NCBI GenBank assembly: GCA_910577165.1
Contig: CAJTLX010000071.1
Coordinates: 1-12,764 of the forward strand
Direction of reading: 5' to 3'
Length of the DNA stretch: 12,764 nucleotides
Source of the DNA: an uncultured Lachnospiraceae bacterium
GTDB lineage: Bacteria > Bacillota > Clostridia > Lachnospirales > Lachnospiraceae
Part shown: positions 5,996-12,764 of the stretch, one piece after another
Numbering within the stretch: the first letter of the stretch is position 1
Layout: every line of letters begins with the position of its first letter
The notes under the pieces: model-generated
What the model saw: only the letters and a program-made list of their open reading frames with translations
Database searches by the model: none
Told to the model about the DNA's origin: nothing
Program-made: the position numbers and the translations under genes

Positions 5996-8059
5996 ATGAC
6001 AAAACTTTTAGATGGCAGCAATATTACGCTTGGCACCTGCTATTACCCGGAACATTGGGGACGGGAAATGTGGGCGGATGATCTTTGCCGCATGGGGGAG
6101 GCGGGGATTAAGGTTGTGCGCGTAGCAGAGTTTGCCTGGAGCAAAATTGAGCCGCGCGAGGGGGAGTATACCTACGAATTTTTTGATGATTTTCTTGAGC
6201 TGGCAGAGAAAATGGGGATGCGCGTGATTTTTTGTACCCCGACAGCAACCCCTCCGGCTTGGCTGACTGAAGCTTACCCAGAGGTTCTGAACGCAACGCG
6301 CGATGGCGTACTTATCCATCATGGCTCAAGAAGACATTACAATTATAATTCGCCGGTTTACCGGGAGTACTGTGCAAATATTGTGGAGCATATCGCAAGG
6401 CATTATGCGGGACATCCGGCGATTATTGGCTGGCAGATCGACAATGAGTTTAATTGCGAGAACTGGGCGTTTTATTCGGAGAGCGATACTTTTGCGTTTC
6501 GTCGATTTCTAAAAGAAAAATATGGTACGGTGGAACGCTTAAATGAGGCATGGGGAACAGTATTTTGGAACCAGACGTACACCGCATTCTCCGAGGTGTA
6601 TGTGCCGCGCCGGACAAATACTGGGGCAGTTACCCCACATCTGGAACTGGATTATATCCGCTTTATCTCGGAGAGCGTATGCTCTTTTGCTGCGATGCAG
6701 GCGGATATCTTGCGGAAATATCTGAAACCCGGCGATTTTATCACGACGAATGGAATGTTTGGACATATTGACAACCATGAATTGACAAGGGATAATCTGG
6801 ATTTTTATACTTATGACTGTTACCCAAATTTTGGGTATTGTGTGGATGGATTTCGCTCGGATGAGCCAATGAAAGATCGGTGGTGGAGCAGAAATTTGAC
6901 CGAGGTGCGTTCAATCTCGCCAAAATTTGGAATTATGGAGCAGCAGAGCGGCGCGAACGGCTGGAATGTCTCGATGGAAGCACCGACACCGCGCCCGGGA
7001 CAGATGACACTCTGGACCATGCAGAGCATTGCGCATGGCGCGGACTATATCAGCTATTTCCGCTGGCGCACCTGTCCGTTTGGAACGGAGATGTACTGGC
7101 ATGGAATTCTAGATTATTCCGGCAGGGAAAACCGAAGACTTTTGGAACTAAAAGAGATCGCGAAAAAACTCGATCAGCTTCAGGAAGTTGCGGGTGGTCG
7201 CTATGATGCGCGGGTGGCGATTCTGCGCGACTATGATAATGTCTGGGATGCGGAAGTAGATCACTGGCATGGGCGAATCCAGCGTCCGAGTGAGGACGCA
7301 CTCTTTGTCGCGCTGCAGCAGAGGCATATTATGTTTGACTATGTCTATCTGGATGACTTTGTAAGTGTCGGGCAGCTTGCACGCTACTCCATGTTGTTTT
7401 ATCCGCACCCGGAAATTTTGACCCCGCAGAAAATAAAGCTTTTGGAAAATTACGTGGCAGCGGGCGGAAAAATCGTATTCGGCTGCCGTACCGGACAGAA
7501 AGATCAGCGGGGCTTTTGTGTGACAGAAAAGCTTCCGGGGCTCGCTTCCTATCTGACGGGGACGGATGTGCCGGAGTATTCATTAGCCGCGCCGGATGAA
7601 GCAGATGTGCGCATTGTCTGGGATGGCGTAAAGCTTACCGCTCCAATCTTTCGGGATATGTTAGCGGCGGTCGGGGAGAATGTAGAGGTACTTGCGCGCT
7701 ACGAGGGCGGATGCTATGCGGGGGAGCCAGCACTTATTTGCAATTCGTTCGGTGCGGGTAAGGCATATTACTACGGAAGCACATTTGATGTAAATACAGT
7801 AAAATATTTTCTTGATAAACTTTCGGTAACTGAGCCGTTAGAGCAGATCCTGTGCGTTCCGGAAACCTGCGAATTTGCTGTGCGCCGCAAGGATGCGATA
7901 GACTATATTTTTGTGCTAAACTATGCAAGGGAAGAGGCGAAGATCACGCTGAACTTCCCGTTGGATGAATTGTTTTCAGGAGAGAAGGAAGACGGCGAGA
8001 TTATCCTGCCCGGCTACGGTGTAAAAGTATATAGGAGAAGTTTCAAGTTGCAAAATTAG
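5996..8059 (+). CDS. Glycoside hydrolase family 42 beta-galactosidase
   Basis: Cleaves terminal beta-galactosyl residues from oligosaccharides. There is no signal peptide, so it acts in the cytoplasm on imported sugars. The 687-residue length fits the family. The N-terminal TIM barrel (about 10-390) starts with LGTCYYPEHW. WQIDNEF contains the presumed acid/base E151, and FGIMEQQSG the presumed nucleophile E315. A trimerisation domain (about 395-610) and a short C-terminal beta domain follow. The cysteine cluster that binds zinc in some thermophile members after the NE motif is not seen. ATG 5996 is supported by AGGAG (5984-5988) 7 bases upstream. The next gene starts 44 bases after the stop, indicating an operon. 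Expression may be controlled through the repeat-rich leader; no consensus promoter is obvious there. The exact substrate (beta-1,3, beta-1,4 or beta-1,6 galactosides) cannot be told from sequence. Confidence 0.93.
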   Translation: MTKLLDGSNITLGTCYYPEHWGREMWADDLCRMGEAGIKVVRVAEFAWSKIEPREGEYTYEFFDDFLELAEKMGMRVIFCTPTATPPAWLTEAYPEVLNATRDGVLIHHGSRRHYNYNSPVYREYCANIVEHIARHYAGHPAIIGWQIDNEFNCENWAFYSESDTFAFRRFLKEKYGTVERLNEAWGTVFWNQTYTAFSEVYVPRRTNTGAVTPHLELDYIRFISESVCSFAAMQADILRKYLKPGDFITTNGMFGHIDNHELTRDNLDFYTYDCYPNFGYCVDGFRSDEPMKDRWWSRNLTEVRSISPKFGIMEQQSGANGWNVSMEAPTPRPGQMTLWTMQSIAHGADYISYFRWRTCPFGTEMYWHGILDYSGRENRRLLELKEIAKKLDQLQEVAGGRYDARVAILRDYDNVWDAEVDHWHGRIQRPSEDALFVALQQRHIMFDYVYLDDFVSVGQLARYSMLFYPHPEILTPQKIKLLENYVAAGGKIVFGCRTGQKDQRGFCVTEKLPGLASYLTGTDVPEYSLAAPDEADVRIVWDGVKLTAPIFRDMLAAVGENVEVLARYEGGCYAGEPALICNSFGAGKAYYYGSTFDVNTVKYFLDKLSVTEPLEQILCVPETCEFAVRRKDAIDYIFVLNYAREEAKITLNFPLDELFSGEKEDGEIILPGYGVKVYRRSFKLQN

Positions 8060-8103
8060 GATGTAAATGCAAAAATATATTTTGAGAGAGGAGGAGATTA
8101 TTT

Positions 8104-9822
8104 ATGGCAGAATTTCGTGTGGCAGCAGTATTTTCAAGCCATATGGTATTACAGAGGGAAAAAAATGTAAAAGTCTTTGGTTGGGGGGAAGACGGGAATA
8201 TTGTTGTGGTGGAGTTTCGCGGGCAGCGTGCGGAGGCGGCTGTGGAAAGCGGGCACTGGTGTGCCGTTCTCTCGCCGATGGCAGCAAGTGTAAAGCGGAC
8301 AAGCAAAGAAATGCCGGATGATCCGGACGGAGATGGATTTGCAGGAAATACCATGACGGTAAGCTGCGGAGAAAAAACCTATACTTTTGTGGATGTGGTA
8401 GTGGGTGAGGTCTGGCTGGCTGGCGGGCAGTCCAATATGGAATTTGAACTGCAAAATTGCCGGGGCGGGCGGGAATTTTTAGAAAATGATAAAGATCCCG
8501 GTGTGCGCTTTTATTACACACAAAAAAATGCCCATATGGATGAGCAGTTTTTTGAGGGGGAACGTAATTCTTCATGGGCTACCTTTAATAAGGAGCGCGC
8601 AAAATGCTGGTCTGCTGTGGGATATTTCTTTGCGAAGCGTCTGTCGGCGGAACTTGGTTTTCCGGTCGGAATAATCGGCTGCAACTGGGGAGGAACCTCG
8701 GCGAGCTGCTGGGTGGATCGGGATACACTTTCGCGGGATTGTGAGTTAAAAAGCTATATCGATGATTATGAAACAGCGATTTCGGGAAAAAGCGAGGAAG
8801 TACAGATTGCTGAGTACCATGCCTATGAGAAATATGATGCAGAGTGGAATGAGCGCGCCTCACTTTGCTATGCCGAAGATCCCGCTATGTCCTGGGATGA
8901 GGTAATACGCCGCTGCGGGGAAAACAAGTGGCCGGGTCCTATGGGCTGCATCAATCCATTCCGTCCAGCGGGACTTTACGAGTGTATGCTGCAGCGTGTA
9001 ATGCCTTATACGCTGCGGGGATTCCTGTATTATCAGGGGGAGAGTGATGATCATAAGCCGAAGATGTACGAGCGTCTGCTGCGCGAATTGATTGCGAAAT
9101 GGAGGGAGGACTGGGAAGATGTAACTTTGCCATTTTTGATGGTGCAACTTCCAATGCACCGCTACGCGGCAGATCCGGACTACAAGCACTGGTGCCTTAT
9201 CCGCGAGGCACAGATGCGGGTATTTGAAACGGTGAAAAATACGGGGATTGCTGTGACGCTGGATCTGGGCGAGTTCAACGAGATCCACCCGAAGGAAAAG
9301 GAGACCGTGGGAGAGCGATTAGCACTCCAGGCCATGTGGCTGGTATATGGCTTATATACGAAAAAACGCGCGTTCGGCCCGGTTTTTAAGGATGCGGTGC
9401 AATGTGGCGGAGAACTTCTTGTTCGCTTTGACTGTGCCGAGGACGGGTTTGAAATCCGGACAAACAACATTCCGGGACGCACTGTTTCAACAGTGGTAGG
9501 TGATGAAAAGAGCACAAGTACAGAGAACAGTTCACTTCTTACCTCAAGTGCAGGGTTTGAGATTGCGGGTGCGGATAGAAAATTTGTGCCTGCCGAAGCA
9601 GTGCGGGATGCAGGACAGAAAAATGTACTTTGGCTCTCAGCAGAAGGAGTGGATAAACCGGTTTATGCAAGATATTGCTGGACAAATTTTGGAGAAGTAA
9701 ATTACTTTGGCAAAAATGGATTGCCGATGGCACCTTTCCGCACGAATAAAGTGGACGAAAGAGAGCGGACGGAAACCTCCAAGGATCAGAAGGCGGAAAT
9801 CCGTCAGGTAATGGAATTGTAA
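8104..9822 (+). CDS. Sialate O-acetylesterase-family carbohydrate esterase (SGNH/SASA domain)
   Basis: Removes O-acetyl groups from sugars. The 572-residue chain has an N-terminal beta-rich part (1-100) and then a split SGNH hydrolase domain. AGGQSNMEF holds the presumed nucleophile S110, NWGGTSASCW gives the oxyanion region, YYQGESD (E313) is the typical family block, and DLGEFNEIHPKEK holds the presumed catalytic H395. The C-terminal part (about 420-560) is beta-rich. No signal peptide is seen, so it is probably cytoplasmic. AGGAGG (8089-8094) lies 9 bases before ATG 8104, and the gene is 44 bases downstream of the GH42 gene, so the two are probably one transcript. The family is often named for sialic acid, but many members in plant-glycan-degrading gut bacteria act on acetylated plant sugars. 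With no sialidase or sialic-acid genes nearby, an acetylated galactoside is the better guess. Confidence 0.87.
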   Translation: MAEFRVAAVFSSHMVLQREKNVKVFGWGEDGNIVVVEFRGQRAEAAVESGHWCAVLSPMAASVKRTSKEMPDDPDGDGFAGNTMTVSCGEKTYTFVDVVVGEVWLAGGQSNMEFELQNCRGGREFLENDKDPGVRFYYTQKNAHMDEQFFEGERNSSWATFNKERAKCWSAVGYFFAKRLSAELGFPVGIIGCNWGGTSASCWVDRDTLSRDCELKSYIDDYETAISGKSEEVQIAEYHAYEKYDAEWNERASLCYAEDPAMSWDEVIRRCGENKWPGPMGCINPFRPAGLYECMLQRVMPYTLRGFLYYQGESDDHKPKMYERLLRELIAKWREDWEDVTLPFLMVQLPMHRYAADPDYKHWCLIREAQMRVFETVKNTGIAVTLDLGEFNEIHPKEKETVGERLALQAMWLVYGLYTKKRAFGPVFKDAVQCGGELLVRFDCAEDGFEIRTNNIPGRTVSTVVGDEKSTSTENSSLLTSSAGFEIAGADRKFVPAEAVRDAGQKNVLWLSAEGVDKPVYARYCWTNFGEVNYFGKNGLPMAPFRTNKVDERERTETSKDQKAEIRQVMEL

Positions 9823-9824
9823 TG

Positions 9825-9956
9825 CCATGTTCTCCAAACATGGTACCTCCGGTGGATGAATCGCTCCAGAGGAGCGAACATGATTCGCCAGGGTAATTGT
9901 CCTCCCGCTGGTCGGAAGCAAATCAGCGCAGGCATAATATCTGTCGATATTATGCC
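9825..9956. other. Gene-free stretch with four consecutive hairpins
   Basis: Directly after the esterase stop come four hairpins. (1) CCATGTT/AACATGG (9825-9831, 9837-9843). (2) GGTGGAT/ATTCGCC (9851-9857, 9883-9889) enclosing TCGCTCC/GGAGCGA (9861-9867, 9871-9877). (3) CGCTGGT/ATCAGCG (9906-9912, 9922-9928). (4) GGCATAATATC/GATATTATGCC (9931-9941, 9946-9956), a perfect 11-bp stem with loop TGTC. No clean T-run follows any of them. This could be a structured RNA, the 3' UTR of the sugar operon, or a palindromic repeat element. I recognise no known riboswitch. Confidence 0.5.
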
Positions 9957-9975
9957 ATAAATTTCAAAAATTTTC

Positions 9976-10004
9976 TTGACAACAAAAATCACAATTTGTA
10001 TAAT
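9976..10004 (+). promoter_or_regulatory. Perfect-consensus SigA promoter
   Basis: TTGACA (9976-9981), a 17-base spacer and TATAAT (9999-10004) match the consensus at all twelve positions. Transcription would start near 10011, about 70 bases before the small membrane protein gene. Confidence 0.85.
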
Positions 10005-10083
10005 AGTAATCACGAATAGTATTATATGCATTAAAAAGGATTTTTTTGGAAAATATATCCTATTTAAGGAAATGGTGGTTTTG

Positions 10084-10413
10084 ATGAATAAGTATCAGAT
10101 AATGTTTTCGGGTTCGATTATACTTATTGTGCTTGGAGTGCTTCTTGGGGTGTACGGGTTATTTGCAGGAAATTTTCTGCTTTGTGTTGGTGTGGGCGTG
10201 CTAGTTGGCGGGCTGATTTTATTGGGAAATTGGATTACAAAAGCATACACTTATATCTGTAAGGATTGTTATATGAGAATTGATGTCGGGATTGGGGAGG
10301 CGTTGTTTGCCCCGCCTGTGGGGAATGATTGCCGACGTATCTACTGCCCGAAGTGCCGTCACAAGACGATATGCAAGGCAAGGAGGATTTCTCTTCGCCG
10401 CTATGTATTTTAG
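10084..10413 (+). CDS. Small membrane protein with zinc-ribbon-like tail (unknown function)
   Basis: A 109-residue protein I cannot name. Residues 6-27 and 30-49 form two hydrophobic membrane helices joined by a short turn (FAGN). The rest is a basic, cysteine-rich tail with CKDC (59-62) and CPKC (88-91), a CxxC...CxxC pair that would bind zinc as a ribbon; C83 and C97 are extra. The tail ends in a run of arginines, suggesting a cytosolic location. ATG 10084 is preferred, with GGTGG or the slightly distant AAGGA (10066-10070) as the ribosome site; ATG 10072 is in frame but only one base from AAGGA. The frame stays open upstream to TTG 9976, but that codon is the promoter -35 box, so the longer form is not real. 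It is transcribed alone, from its own strong promoter to its own terminator. Confidence 0.72.
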   Translation: MNKYQIMFSGSIILIVLGVLLGVYGLFAGNFLLCVGVGVLVGGLILLGNWITKAYTYICKDCYMRIDVGIGEALFAPPVGNDCRRIYCPKCRHKTICKARRISLRRYVF

Positions 10414-10417
10414 GAGG

Positions 10418-10457
10418 CATCCGAAATTTCTTTAACAGAAATTTCGGATGTTTTTTT
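10418..10457 (+). terminator. Strong intrinsic terminator after the small membrane protein
   Basis: CATCCGAAATTTC (10418-10430) and GAAATTTCGGATG (10438-10450) form a perfect 13-bp stem with loop TTTAACA, followed by seven T's (10451-10457). It starts 4 bases after the stop codon. Confidence 0.95.
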
Positions 10458-10539
10458 AGAATTATACTACTAGCATTTTTACTGTGATATGCAAATTAGT
10501 TTTGGCAATATAAAACCAAAAACAATATGAGAAAAGACA

Positions 10540-10568
10540 TTGACAAAAAAAAGAAAACAAGTTATGGT
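10540..10568 (+). promoter_or_regulatory. Probable promoter of the MATE gene
   Basis: TTGACA (10540-10545), a 17-base A-rich spacer and TATGGT (10563-10568), a -10 box with four of six matches. The leader to ATG 10601 would be about 25 bases and contains the ribosome site. Confidence 0.6.
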
Positions 10569-10600
10569 AATAGGACGCAGGAAGAGAGGAGAAGGAAAAA

Positions 10601-11992
10601 ATGCAAAGAGAAAGAGGATGGAAAAAATATATTGGGGATAAAGCGTTCTACAAAATGGTCTTGACTATTTCCCTGCCGATGATTATTCAAAATGGATTTA
10701 CGAATTTTGTAAGTTTGTTGGACAATATTATGGTTGGGAGAATCGGCACGGAACAAATGTCCGGTGTTGCGATTGCTAACCAGCTTTTTATGGTTTTTAA
10801 TATTACCATTTTTGGCGGCGTTTCGGGCGCGTCCATTTTTGGGGCACAGTATCATGGACTCGGCGACAAGGAGGGAGTGCGCAATACCTTTCGCTTTAAG
10901 CTTATTTTAAGTATGATTTTGACGGTCGCTGCGATTACCCTGTTTTATTTTAAGGGGGAGAATTTGATTTCTCTGTATTTAAATGAGGAGGATAGCGGGG
11001 ATATCGCACAGACGCTCGCCTATGGGAAAAGTTATCTGTATGTGATGTTAGCTGGATTGGTGCCCTATGCCATAGCGCAGAGTTATTCGAGTACACTGCG
11101 CGATACCGGGGAGACAAAGCTGCCGATGAAGGCGGGGATTGTGGCGGTCTTAGTCAATCTACTCTTTAACTATATCCTGATTTTTGGAAAATTTGGCGCG
11201 CCGCGTCTGGGGGCGACGGGTGCAGCTATCGCAACGGTGATCTCGCGCTTTGTGGAGACAGCGATCATTTTGATTGCGGTTCACGGAAAACATCGAATTA
11301 CTAATATTTTCCAGGGAGTTTACCATACTTTGGCTGTGCCGGGTACATTGGTTCGAAAGATTGTGGTGACTGGCACACCGCTGCTTGCCAACGAAGCACT
11401 CTGGTCTTTTGGTATGGCGACAATGAATCAGTGCTATTCCGTGCGGGGGCTTTCGGTGGTGGCAGCAGTCAATATTTTTTCCACGGCATCCAATCTGTTC
11501 AATGTTGTCTTCCTGTCGCTTGGGAGTGCCATAGCGATTATTGTCGGACAACAGCTTGGGGCGGGAGAAACGGAAAAAGCGATCGATACCGATCGCAAAA
11601 TGATTGTCTTTTCCGTAATGAGCTGCCTGATTCTAGGCGGACTTTTAGCGGCGGCCGCGCCCTTTATCCCGCATATTTATAATACGGAAGCCGAGGTGCG
11701 CCGCATTGCAACTGGGCTGCTGCTTATCTCCGCCTGTTGTATGCCGCTAAACGCATTTAACCACGCCTCTTATTTTACCATGCGTTCCGGCGGAAAAACT
11801 TTTATCACCTTTTTGTTTGACAGCGTTTTTGTCTGGGTGATCAGCATCCCGATCGCCTACTCGTTAGCGCATTTTACCTCCATGCCAATCCTGCCAATGT
11901 ATCTGTGCTGCGTCTTAGCAGATCTTATCAAAGCGGCGATCGGATTTATCCTGTTAAAGCGAGGAACATGGGTGAAAAATATCGTCGCATAA
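10601..11992 (+). CDS. MATE family multidrug efflux transporter
   Basis: Integral membrane antiporter that exports cationic drugs or metabolites using a Na+ or H+ gradient. The 463-residue length and about twelve hydrophobic segments fit the family. The N-terminal half holds SLPMIIQNGFTNFVSLLDNIMVGRIG (about 24-49), the characteristic opening of MATE proteins, and RLGATGAAIATVISR (about 201-215) is the conserved end of helix 6. The second half repeats the fold, with GQQLGAGETEKA (about 314-325) as the counterpart of the first-half GAQYHGLGD. ATG 10601 follows AGGAGA (10587-10592) by 8 bases. It has its own promoter and is monocistronic. The substrate cannot be deduced. Its stop lies 7 bases from the stop of the convergent citrate synthase gene, with no clear terminator between. 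Confidence 0.92.
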   Translation: MQRERGWKKYIGDKAFYKMVLTISLPMIIQNGFTNFVSLLDNIMVGRIGTEQMSGVAIANQLFMVFNITIFGGVSGASIFGAQYHGLGDKEGVRNTFRFKLILSMILTVAAITLFYFKGENLISLYLNEEDSGDIAQTLAYGKSYLYVMLAGLVPYAIAQSYSSTLRDTGETKLPMKAGIVAVLVNLLFNYILIFGKFGAPRLGATGAAIATVISRFVETAIILIAVHGKHRITNIFQGVYHTLAVPGTLVRKIVVTGTPLLANEALWSFGMATMNQCYSVRGLSVVAAVNIFSTASNLFNVVFLSLGSAIAIIVGQQLGAGETEKAIDTDRKMIVFSVMSCLILGGLLAAAAPFIPHIYNTEAEVRRIATGLLLISACCMPLNAFNHASYFTMRSGGKTFITFLFDSVFVWVISIPIAYSLAHFTSMPILPMYLCCVLADLIKAAIGFILLKRGTWVKNIVA

Positions 11993-11999
11993 AGAAAAT

Positions 12000-12764
12000 T
12001 TATATTTCCGGTCTTTGATCCATCGATACATACGGTCTGCGCTCATGTACATTGACGTAGGCCGGACGGATAATCTTGTCGCCAGAAACAATCTCCTCTA
12101 AGCGGTGCGCACTCCATCCCACAATACGCGCTATCGCAAACATCGGGGTGTAAAGTTCTACGGGCAGCCCCAGCATATGATAAACAAATCCACTATAAAA
12201 ATCGACATTGGTATTAACTCCCTTATACATCTTGCGCTGTCCGGCAATCAGTTGCGGCGCGAGGTGTTCCACGGTCTGATACAGACCAAATTCCTCATCT
12301 TTGCCCTTTGCGTGCGCAAGTTCACCGACAAATTTTTTAAAGATTTCTGCGCGCGGATCGGAGATGGAATAGACGGCGTGTCCAATTCCATAGATAAGCC
12401 CGGTGTGATCGAATCGTTCTTTGTTCAGAATGCCGCGCAGATAGTCTGCAATCTGGTTCTCGTCATCCCAGCGGGTCAGTTCCCTCTTCATATCCTCAAA
12501 CATCTGCATAACCTTAATATTCGCGCCACCGTGACGAGGTCCCTTTAATGAGCCCAATGCCGCCGCCATAACCGAGTATGTATCCGTGCCGGAGGAGGTC
12601 ACAACACGCGTGGTAAAGGAAGAATTATTGCCACCGCCGTGTTCCATATGAAGGATCAGCGCGAGATCTAAGACCTTTGCCTCAACTTTGCTGTAGGATT
12701 GATCGGGGCGCAGCATGGTCAAAATATTTTCCGCAGTCGAAAGTTCCATTTTTGGCGGATGAAT
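12000..12764 (-). CDS. gltA: Citrate synthase, C-terminal part (5' end beyond the window)
   Basis: Condenses acetyl-CoA and oxaloacetate to citrate; in anaerobes this usually feeds 2-oxoglutarate and glutamate synthesis. The 254 visible codons run from the window edge to the stop at 12002-12000; the frame is open upstream of the first visible ATG (12749), so the start lies outside. Counting from that ATG, EHGGGNNSSFTTRV (H37) and GPRHGGAN (H73) are the two active-site histidine blocks, and GIGHAVYSISDPRA (121-134) contains the substrate-binding histidine H124 and the catalytic aspartate region. The usual GHRVY reads GHAVY here, which I associate with a clostridial branch; this is recalled, not searched. 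A 2-methylcitrate synthase cannot be excluded from this part alone. About 200 N-terminal residues are missing. Confidence 0.93.
   Translation of the reverse strand: MHPPKMELSTAENILTMLRPDQSYSKVEAKVLDLALILHMEHGGGNNSSFTTRVVTSSGTDTYSVMAAALGSLKGPRHGGANIKVMQMFEDMKRELTRWDDENQIADYLRGILNKERFDHTGLIYGIGHAVYSISDPRAEIFKKFVGELAHAKGKDEEFGLYQTVEHLAPQLIAGQRKMYKGVNTNVDFYSGFVYHMLGLPVELYTPMFAIARIVGWSAHRLEEIVSGDKIIRPAYVNVHERRPYVSMDQRPEI

Noticed and set aside
5916..5999. 27-codon ORF in the GH42 leader whose stop overlaps the GH42 start (ATGA).
   Set aside because: No ribosome site precedes ATG 5916, which sits in the loop of a 12-bp hairpin; an ATGA overlap of this kind arises easily by chance.
6303..7206. Several overlapping open frames of 60-108 codons inside the GH42 gene.
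   Set aside because: They lie entirely within a well-supported enzyme gene in other frames, lack ribosome sites and show no recognisable domains.
9976..10083. Longer form of the small membrane protein starting at TTG 9976.
   Set aside because: That TTG is the -35 box of a perfect-consensus promoter, so the start codon would not be in the mRNA.

Overview
The window reads as chromosomal DNA of an anaerobic Firmicute, most likely a Lachnospiraceae-type Clostridium relative. The reasons are a single-chain SecDF, a short RecJ, a tRNA without encoded CCA, strong AGGAGG ribosome sites and SigA-type promoters, and a citrate synthase with a GHAVY motif in place of GHRVY. The lineage is inferred from protein character, not from a database search.

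Left edge (1-356): the last 64 codons of a peptidoglycan-binding protein, probably a phage lysin, are followed by a 3' fragment of a tRNA (T-arm, acceptor strand and discriminator base, tRNA-Leu-like) with no 5' portion, and then by a strong intrinsic terminator. This looks like the right attachment junction of a prophage or other integrated element that used a tRNA 3' end. The stretch 357-660 has no convincing gene.

Housekeeping block (661-5897): a good SigA promoter drives secDF (membrane motor of protein export), which ends at its own terminator. recJ (single-strand DNA exonuclease) follows, then a 255-residue sigma-70-like protein that keeps regions 1.1, 1.2 and 2.1-2.2 but has lost the promoter-reading residues of region 2.3/2.4 and all of region 4. 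This last gene is the most unusual protein in the window.

Sugar block (5819-9822): a 177-bp leader holds a terminator hairpin, a second 12-bp hairpin and two copies of a 38-bp direct repeat whose parts can pair in mutually exclusive ways. It precedes a two-gene operon, a cytoplasmic GH42 beta-galactosidase and an SGNH sialate-O-acetylesterase-family enzyme. Together they suggest intracellular removal of acetyl and galactosyl groups from imported glycans. No transporter or regulator is adjacent.

Right part (9823-12764): a gene-free stretch with four consecutive hairpins lies upstream of a perfect-consensus promoter. That promoter drives a 109-residue membrane protein with a cytosolic zinc-ribbon-like tail, closed by a perfect 13-bp terminator. 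A separately promoted MATE efflux transporter follows, and it converges with seven bases between stop codons on the 3' two-thirds of a citrate synthase gene on the minus strand, which runs off the window.
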